From positions 310,001-374,000 of the forward strand of contig NZ_JADPJH010000014.1 in assembly GCF_023073315.1 (NCBI RefSeq): DNA of 64,000 nucleotides, given 5' to 3'. The stretch comes from Bradyrhizobium sp. 1 (GTDB taxonomy: Bacteria > Pseudomonadota > Alphaproteobacteria > Rhizobiales > Xanthobacteraceae). The notes beneath the pieces are model-generated. The model saw only the letters and a list, made by a program, of their open reading frames with translations, was not told where the DNA came from and ran no database searches. The position numbers and the translations under genes were made by a program. Positions 57,408 through 64,000 of the stretch are shown here, in pieces; positions within the stretch are counted from its first letter, which is position 1, and every line of letters starts with the position of its first letter.

Positions 57408-58879
57408 CACCACCTCGCGGGCGTGAAGCGGCCGGCGGCCTGCTCGATCACCTCGCCGAGCGAGAACAGCGTCTCCTCGTCGAAAGGACGGCCGATCAGC
57501 TGAAGCCCAAGCGGCAGGCCTTGCGCGTCCTTGCCGGCGGGCACGGCGATGCCGGGCAGGCCCGCCATGTTCACGGTCACCGTGAAAATGTCGTTGAGAT
57601 ACATCTCGACGGGGTCCGCCCCGCCCTTCTCGCCGATGCCAAAGGCAGCCGACGGCGTCGCCGGCGTCAGGATCGCGTCGACGCCCCCAGCGAAGCAATC
57701 CTCAAAATCCTTCTTGATCAGCGTGCGCACCTTCTGGGCGCGCAGATAATAGGCGTCGTAATAGCCGGCCGAGAGCACGTAGGTGCCGATCATGACGCGG
57801 CGGCGCACCTCCGCGCCAAACCCTTCGGCGCGGGTGTTCTCGTAGAGCTCGTGGATGTTCTTGCCCTGCTCGCGCAGGCCATAGCGCACGCCGTCGTAAC
57901 GCGCGAGGTTGGAGGACGCCTCGGCCGGCGCCACGATGTAATAAGCCGGCAGAGCATATTTGGTGTGCGGCAGTGACACCTCGACGAGCTCGGCGCCCGC
58001 CGCCTTCAGCCACGCCGCGCCCTCGCTCCAGAGCTTTTCGATCTCGGCCGGCATGCCATCGAGGCGGTACTCCCGGGGGATGCCGATCCTCTTGCCCTTC
58101 ACCGATTGGCCGATCGCGGCCTCGTAGTCCGGCACCGGAATGTCGACCGAGGTTGTATCCTTCGGATCGTGCCCGGCCATCGAGCGCAGCAGCATCGCGC
58201 TGTCGCGTACGCTGCGCGCGATCGGACCTGCCTGGTCGAGCGAAGAGGCAAAGGCGACGATGCCCCAGCGCGAGCAGCGGCCATAGGTCGGCTTGATGCC
58301 GACGGTCGCGGTGAACGCCGCCGGCTGGCGGATCGAGCCGCCGGTGTCGGTCGCGGTCGCGCCCATGCAGAGCAGCGCCGCCACGGCCGAGGCCGAGCCG
58401 CCGGACGAGCCGCCCGGCACCAGTGTGGCGTTGCTTCCGTCACGCCGCCAGGGATTGGCGACGGGACCAAAGCACGAGGTCTCGTTCGCCGAGCCCATCG
58501 CAAACTCGTCATTGTTGAGCTTGCCGAGCATGACGGCGCCGTCGCGCCAGAGCTGCGAGGTGATGGTGGACTCATAAGTCGGCACGAAATTGCCGAGGAT
58601 CTTCGAGCACGCCGTGGTGCGCACGCCCTTGGTCGCGAACAGATCCTTGATGCCGAGCGGGATGCCCGCGAGGGGACCGGCATCGCCCTTGGCGATCTCA
58701 GCGTCCGCCTCGCGCGCCATGCTGCGCGCCTGGTCGGGCGTCTCCATCACGAAGGCGTTGAGCACGCGCGCGGCTTCGATCGCGGACAGATGCGCATCGG
58801 TCAGCTCGAGTGACGTGAAAGTTTTGGCCGCGAGACCCTTGCGGGCTTCGGCGAGCGTCAGCGATGTCAAATCGGTCAT
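57404..58879 (-). CDS. gatA: Asp-tRNA(Asn)/Glu-tRNA(Gln) amidotransferase subunit A
   Basis: Amidase subunit of GatCAB, producing ammonia from glutamine. 491 aa with the amidase signature: catalytic K78 (GIKDLF), S158 ([14 protein letters not shown]) and S182 ([11 protein letters not shown]), the Ser-cisSer-Lys triad. The C-terminus ends FTPARWW. The start overlaps the small CMLC ORF stop by 4 bp. All landmarks are intact. Confidence 0.97.
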   Translation of the reverse strand: MTDLTSLTLAEARKGLAAKTFTSLELTDAHLSAIEAARVLNAFVMETPDQARSMAREADAEIAKGDAGPLAGIPLGIKDLFATKGVRTTACSKILGNFVPTYESTITSQLWRDGAVMLGKLNNDEFAMGSANETSCFGPVANPWRRDGSNATLVPGGSSGGSASAVAALLCMGATATDTGGSIRQPAAFTATVGIKPTYGRCSRWGIVAFASSLDQAGPIARSVRDSAMLLRSMAGHDPKDTTSVDIPVPDYEAAIGQSVKGKRIGIPREYRLDGMPAEIEKLWSEGAAWLKAAGAELVEVSLPHTKYALPAYYIVAPAEASSNLARYDGVRYGLREQGKNIHELYENTRAEGFGAEVRRRVMIGTYVLSAGYYDAYYLRAQKVRTLIKKDFEDCFAGGVDAILTPATPSAAFGIGEKGGADPVEMYLNDIFTVTVNMAGLPGIAVPAGKDAQGLPLGLQLIGRPFDEETLFSLGEVIEQAAGRFTPARWW

Positions 58880-59091
58880 TTATTGATCGGGCTGCAGAAG
58901 AACGGAGACAGGGTTTTGTCGTTGGCCGGGTCGTCTTTTTTCTTGGCGGCGGCGTTCGCAGCCGCCTCGATCTCGTCGAGCACGGCATTGACGGCGACAT
59001 CGGGATCGGCAGCCTTGCCCTGCCGCTCCATCTTGTCGAGATAATTCATGTAGGCCTGATAGGCCTTCTCATCGTCGCAAAGCATGCACAT
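58876..59091 (-). CDS. Small CxxC-type protein between gatC and gatA (71 aa)
   Basis: Unrecognised. Starts [26 protein letters not shown]: a CxxC pair (C2, C5) followed by an amphipathic helix; the Lys/Asp-rich end contains a third Cys ([10 protein letters not shown]). It overlaps gatA by 4 bp (ATGA). With gatC 24 bp away, it belongs to the same transcript. A zinc or redox role is a guess from the Cys pair. Confidence 0.7.
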   Translation of the reverse strand: MCMLCDDEKAYQAYMNYLDKMERQGKAADPDVAVNAVLDEIEAAANAAAKKKDDPANDKTLSPFFCSPINK

Positions 59092-59115
59092 CGGACAGCG
59101 TCCTGAATTGAGATC

Positions 59116-60557
<1,442 letters not shown>

Positions 60558-60574
60558 GGTTTTTCTCTCGCGTT

Positions 60575-61555
60575 TCAGGCAGCGGAAGCGATGGAGTTGC
60601 GACGGCCTGCGATCAGCTGCTCCGCCTCGACCGCAATCCGTTCGACGATCTCCGCTGCGGGGGGAATATCATGAATCAGTCCGACCGCCTCGCCCGCGAT
60701 CACGGCCGCAACGTCGAAATTGCCGGCGGCCTTTGCCGCGGCATAGTCCGCCGCGACTGCGGCAACATTCTGCATCAACTCGACCTCGCGGCCGTTCCAG
60801 CGCCTGGCATGGTCGTTGATCAGACACCTTCCCGTGAAAGGCGCCGGCCAGACATTGTTGCGCGAGAGATCGAAGATGATGCCGCGCAACGTGGAGCCGC
60901 TATTCGCCGCGCAGATGCGGCGCTTGGCCTCCTCCGCGCCATCGGCCTCCAGGCTCGCATAGAAGCGCGTGCCGAGCAGCACGCCGCTCGCGCCCAGCAT
61001 GATCATGGCGGCAAGCCCGCGCCCGTCGGCGATACCGCCAGCCGCGACCACAGGCACGCGGCCCGCGGCGAGATCGACGATGGCGGGCACGAGATCGATT
61101 GTGCTGCGGGACGCGCCGTGACCGCCCGCCTCGGTCCCCTGCGCGATCAGGACGTCGGCGCCGGCATCGAGCGCCTGCCGCGCCATCGCCTCATCCTGCA
61201 CCTGGCAGATCAGGCGCGCACCGGCGGACTTGATCCTTGATGCGAACGGCGCGGGATCGCCGAATGACAGCATGATTGCAGACGGCTTTGCGGCCAGCGC
61301 GATGTCGAGCAGCTCCGGCCGCCTGGCAAGGCTCCAGGTGATGAAGCCGATCCCAAACGGCGCGCGCAGCTCGGCGAGCTTCGCCGTCTCCTGCTCAAGC
61401 CACGCCCTCTCGCCGTAGCCGCCGCCGAGAATGCCGAAGCCGCCGGCACGGCTCACCGCCATTACCAGCCTGCTGCCGGCGACGATATCCATCGGTGCCA
61501 GCAGGATGGGATGCCTGATTTCCAGCAACCTCGTCAGCGACGTCGCAATGGGCAT
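60575..61555 (-). CDS. Nitronate monooxygenase family protein, paralogue (326 aa)
   Basis: Second FMN enzyme of the same family: IRHPILLAPMDIVAGSRLVMAVSRAGGFGILGGG, GIGFITWSL, DVLIAQGTEAGGHGASRSTIDLVPAIVD, VPVVAAGGIADGRGLAAMIMLGASGVLLGTRF. It is clearly diverged from the downstream copy. Start at the ATG at 61555 with GGGAGGGG upstream. Divergent from a LysR regulator across 99 bp with a candidate LysR box. The two enzymes may share one inducer. Confidence 0.9.
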   Translation of the reverse strand: MPIATSLTRLLEIRHPILLAPMDIVAGSRLVMAVSRAGGFGILGGGYGERAWLEQETAKLAELRAPFGIGFITWSLARRPELLDIALAAKPSAIMLSFGDPAPFASRIKSAGARLICQVQDEAMARQALDAGADVLIAQGTEAGGHGASRSTIDLVPAIVDLAAGRVPVVAAGGIADGRGLAAMIMLGASGVLLGTRFYASLEADGAEEAKRRICAANSGSTLRGIIFDLSRNNVWPAPFTGRCLINDHARRWNGREVELMQNVAAVAADYAAAKAAGNFDVAAVIAGEAVGLIHDIPPAAEIVERIAVEAEQLIAGRRNSIASAA

Positions 61556-61598
61556 GGCCCCCTCCCTGATCTGGACAGCGAGACTAGAGGCGACTAGC

Positions 61599-61615
61599 AT
61601 TCTTGAAAAATGAAT
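61599..61615. promoter_or_regulatory. Candidate LysR-type operator
   Basis: ATTC-N9-GAAT (ATTCTTGAAAAATGAAT) fits the LysR-family T-N11-A dyad and sits in the 99-bp space between the divergent nitronate-monooxygenase and LysR genes, 44-60 bp from each start. The palindrome is visible; binding is inferred. Confidence 0.45.
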
Positions 61616-61654
61616 TGTTGCGAACGTTGCCATCTCAAAAGCGAAACGACACTT

Positions 61655-62545
61655 ATGGAACTCAGCGATATCCAGACCTTTGCCGCGGTCGCCCGCACCG
61701 GCGGCATCACCCGCGCTGCCGAAGAGCTCAACACCGTGCAATCCAACGTCACCCAGCGCGTCAAGGCGCTGGAGGCCGAGATCGGCACGCCGCTGTTCGA
61801 ACGTCACAGCCGCGGCATGACGCTGACCGGTGCCGGCAAGCGCCTGCTGCCTTACGCGCAACGAATGACTGCGCTGTCGCGCGAAGCAGTGCTGGCCGCG
61901 CGCGATGACGGCGAGCCGAAGGGACCGCTCGCGATCGGCTCGATGGAGACGACGGCAGCGGTGCGGCTGCCTCCCCTGCTCGCCGATTTCCACCGCCGCT
62001 TCCCCGCCGTCCGGCTGAGCCTGCGCACCGCAACCACCGCCGACCTCGTCGCCGGCGTGCTTGAAGGCACGCTCGACGGCGCCTTCGTCGCAGGTCCCAT
62101 CGTGCATCCCGATCTCACTGCGACCAGCGCCTTCCGCGAAGAGCTGGTGCTGGTCAGCGCACGGCGCTGGACCTCGCTTGCCGAACTGCGCGCCGGCACG
62201 CCGGAATCCGGTCCGACCGCGCTCGCGTTCCGCGCCGGCTGCACCTACCGCCAGCGGCTCGAACAGATTTTTGTCGAGTATGGCTGGCCGTCAGCCGCAC
62301 GCTTCGAGCTCGGCACGCTCGACGGCATGATCGGCTGCGTCGCCGCCGACATGGGCGTGACCCTGCTGCCGCGCGCCGTCGTCGAACGCAGCGCGATGAA
62401 CGGCAGCGTCTCGATCCACACGCTGGGCCTCTCGCACGCACGCGTCGAGACGCTCTTCGTCCAGTGCAGCGCCGGACATCAATCCAGCGCGCTGCAAGGT
62501 TTCGTCTCCTGCCTGAAGAATGACGACGACGTCATCGCGGCTTGA
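61655..62545 (+). CDS. LysR-family transcriptional regulator (296 aa)
   Basis: Full-length LysR protein: HTH ELSDIQTFAAVARTGGITRAAEELNTVQSNVTQRVKALEAEIGTPLFERH (about 1-60), then the two-lobe effector domain (GPLAIGSMETTAAVRLPPLL ... GCVAADMGVTLLPRAVVER). The ATG at 61655 is preferred; an in-frame ATG at 61610 would add 15 residues. It is divergent from the nitronate-monooxygenase genes, its likely target; the ligand is unknown. Unlike the 208-aa LysR at 22658, nothing is missing. Confidence 0.93.
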   Translation: MELSDIQTFAAVARTGGITRAAEELNTVQSNVTQRVKALEAEIGTPLFERHSRGMTLTGAGKRLLPYAQRMTALSREAVLAARDDGEPKGPLAIGSMETTAAVRLPPLLADFHRRFPAVRLSLRTATTADLVAGVLEGTLDGAFVAGPIVHPDLTATSAFREELVLVSARRWTSLAELRAGTPESGPTALAFRAGCTYRQRLEQIFVEYGWPSAARFELGTLDGMIGCVAADMGVTLLPRAVVERSAMNGSVSIHTLGLSHARVETLFVQCSAGHQSSALQGFVSCLKNDDDVIAA

Positions 62546-62766
62546 CGCGACGCGGTGTTTCCACCGCACGAAATTCACTGTCACAAATCTGTCGTACTTG
62601 AATCATCTTGCACTGCGCGCGCTCGATGCTGTGCTCAGCCGCCGCAGCACGGCACATCGAAAAGTTTTGAAGCGCGCGACTTTTCCACGTTAGGATGCGC
62701 GACTGGCCAGCGCGAAACCATAACGAAGCCAAACAAACATCGGCAAAAACATCGGGAGGACTATCG

Positions 62767-63702
62767 ATGCGCAATACGCTCGTGTTGTGCTGTGTCGCCG
62801 TGTTGTCGGCGATATCAGGAAGTGCAAGCGCCCAGGACTGGACCAAATCGAAATGGGGACCGAACGACGAGATCGGCGCCGCCAACTACATGACGCCCGA
62901 GCTCGTGCTGAAGGCGGCGTCTCTGGTGAAGACCGGCAAGACTTACGCGCTTGGCATTCCCGTCACGCCGCAAACGCCGGCCTATCCTCCGCGCGCATTC
63001 AAGCTGACCATCGTGCAGCCCGGACAAGCCGGCATCCCCGGCCTCGGGCCGAACAAGGCGACCTATAATGACGACATCCTGGACACCTGGGTCGGCATCG
63101 GCAGCCAGATCGACGGTCTCGGACATCTCGGCGTCGAGCACGTCTATTACAACGGTAACAAGCTCGCCGACTTCGCCGATCCGAACGGGCTGAAGAAGCT
63201 CGGCATCGAGAAGGTGCCGCCGATCGTCACCCGCGGCGTGCTGCTCGACATGGCGGCCTATTACAACACCGACATCGTCAAGGAAGGCACCGCCTTCAAC
63301 GTCAAGGAGATCGACGAAGTCGCCAAGAAACAGGGCGTCGAGATCCGCCAGGGCGACGTCGTCATCTTCCACACCGGTTGGCTCAGCCTGATCGGCAAGG
63401 ACGACAAGCGCTACTCGGCGGGCGAGCCCGGCCTCGGCGTCGAAGGCGCGAAGTACCTGACCAGCAAGGGTGTCGTCGCGATCGGTGCCGACACCTGGGC
63501 GCTCGAGGTGCTGCCGTTCGAGTCCAAGAACATTTTCGAGGTGCACCAGATCCTGCTCGCGATGAACGGGACCTACATCCTCGAGAACATGGATACGGCA
63601 GCACTTGCCAAGGACAAGGGCTATGAATTCCTGTTCGTGCTGGGACAGCCGCGCTGGACTGGCGGCGTGCAGGCCATGATCAACCCGATCGCGATCCGCT
63701 GA
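62767..63702 (+). CDS. Exported cyclase-family (kynurenine-formamidase-like) hydrolase (311 aa)
   Basis: Metal-dependent hydrolase of the cyclase family (KynB-like), probably periplasmic: leader MRNTLVLCCVAVLSAISGSASA. Motif region GSQIDGLGHLGVEHVYYNGN (Asp/His metal ligands, a variation of HxGTHxDxxxH) and VVIFHTGWLS, VVAIGADTWALE. GGGAGGA precedes the ATG at 62767. Substrates of relatives include N-formylkynurenine, isatin and various esters or amides; none can be assigned here. Followed by a strong hairpin. Confidence 0.85.
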   Translation: MRNTLVLCCVAVLSAISGSASAQDWTKSKWGPNDEIGAANYMTPELVLKAASLVKTGKTYALGIPVTPQTPAYPPRAFKLTIVQPGQAGIPGLGPNKATYNDDILDTWVGIGSQIDGLGHLGVEHVYYNGNKLADFADPNGLKKLGIEKVPPIVTRGVLLDMAAYYNTDIVKEGTAFNVKEIDEVAKKQGVEIRQGDVVIFHTGWLSLIGKDDKRYSAGEPGLGVEGAKYLTSKGVVAIGADTWALEVLPFESKNIFEVHQILLAMNGTYILENMDTAALAKDKGYEFLFVLGQPRWTGGVQAMINPIAIR

Positions 63703-63726
63703 TCTCGATCGCGATCCGCCCTGACC

Positions 63727-63767
63727 CGGGCGAGGATCAGCCTGCCGTCCGGCAGGTCCCTCGCCCG
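63727..63767. terminator. Bidirectional terminator-like hairpin
   Basis: Outer stem CGGGCGAGG/CCTCGCCCG (9 bp) encloses an inner stem CCTGCC/GGCAGG. It lies between the 3' ends of two convergent genes (63702 and 63770), the usual place for a shared terminator. No long U-tract on either side. Confidence 0.6.
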
Positions 63768-63769
63768 AA

Positions 63770-63988
63770 CTATCTCTGCGGCCTGAGATGCCAGCGCCGC
63801 AGCGCAACCAAAGCCCAGATCGCCTCGACGAGGCCGAATGGCCAGGCGCCTTGCAAAAAACCGTAGGCCGAGCCGAGTGCGCAGGAGATGGCGAACAGCA
63901 GCACGAACCAGTGGCTGCGGTCCTCCAAAGCATAACAGACCAGCATCGCGGTGACCGCAAACAGGCCGAATAAAGTCAGTGCATCCAT
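63770..63988 (-). CDS. Small membrane protein (72 aa)
   Basis: Unrecognised 72-residue protein with two or three hydrophobic helices (LTLFGLFAVTAMLVCYALE, HWFVLLFAISCALGSAYGFLQG and PFGLVEAIWALVAL) and a basic tail (RRWHLRPQR). Conserved-looking in rhizobia from memory. Starts at the ATG at 63988, close to the window end; its promoter is outside. Confidence 0.7.
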   Translation of the reverse strand: MDALTLFGLFAVTAMLVCYALEDRSHWFVLLFAISCALGSAYGFLQGAWPFGLVEAIWALVALRRWHLRPQR

Positions 63989-64000
63989 TGTTACGGGTTC

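Overview
This window looks like chromosomal DNA of a slow-growing rhizobial alphaproteobacterium, most likely Bradyrhizobium or a close relative such as Rhodopseudomonas. The grounds are high GC content, the alphaproteobacterial order rpoZ-rsh-pdxJ-acpS-lepB-rnc-era-recO, a HemB whose metal-binding cysteines are replaced by Ala/Asp as in B. japonicum, a rhizobial Porin_2-type porin, LdtR and DUF6163 next to hemB, and several palindromic intergenic repeats of a kind I associate with Bradyrhizobium genomes. No phage, insertion sequence, CRISPR array or conjugation gene was seen.

Layout. 1-6.3 kb is a conserved block: glyA (cut by the window edge), two small coupled unknown ORFs, ldtR, a DUF6163 membrane protein, hemB, an RDD protein and the leucyltransferase bpt. 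6.5-26.4 kb is an accessory run: mntH with a manganese-type operator, two MFS exporters, a class III adenylate cyclase, a chemoreceptor, an exported cupin-like protein, an EamA exporter, an exported lactonase-like metallo-hydrolase, a DmeF-type metal exporter divergent from a chrB-like/chrA pair, a VOC/RidA/ATC-hydrolase cluster with a divergent short LysR regulator, and a GMC oxidoreductase coupled to a peptide-type binding protein. parC (26.7-28.9 kb) is followed by a second accessory run: an exported binding protein overlapping a membrane nucleotide cyclase, a formylglycine-generating enzyme followed only by a sulfatase-like Tat leader, an AraC regulator and a small secreted protein.

35.5-43.7 kb, minus strand, is the core cluster recO, orf126, era, rnc, lepB, acpS, pdxJ, rsh, rpoZ, with many 4-11 bp overlaps. 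44-50.5 kb holds a NYN-domain protein overlapping a family 5-like uracil-DNA glycosylase, a peroxiredoxin, smpB, mscL, dapA and a large Slt70-like lytic transglycosylase. 51-53.4 kb holds the porin and tRNA-Ser(GCT). 53.4-55.6 kb is a sparsely coding tract with a Sel1-like ORF, a degenerate repeat and a 32-residue Lys/Ala peptide gene. 55.6-59.4 kb is the GatCAB amidotransferase region with two small overlapping ORFs. 59.5-64 kb holds two nitronate-monooxygenase paralogues, a divergent LysR regulator with a candidate operator, an exported cyclase-family hydrolase and a small membrane protein.

Most genes are ordinary. The observations I rate highest are the 4-bp-overlapping cyclase/binding-protein pair (a possible binding-protein-gated nucleotide-cyclase receptor), the FGE with a truncated sulfatase leader, the frameshifted RidA beside an internally shortened LysR regulator, the tiny gene locked between gatA and gatB, and the 32-residue lysine-rich peptide. 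All product names come from reading translations by eye; no database search was run.
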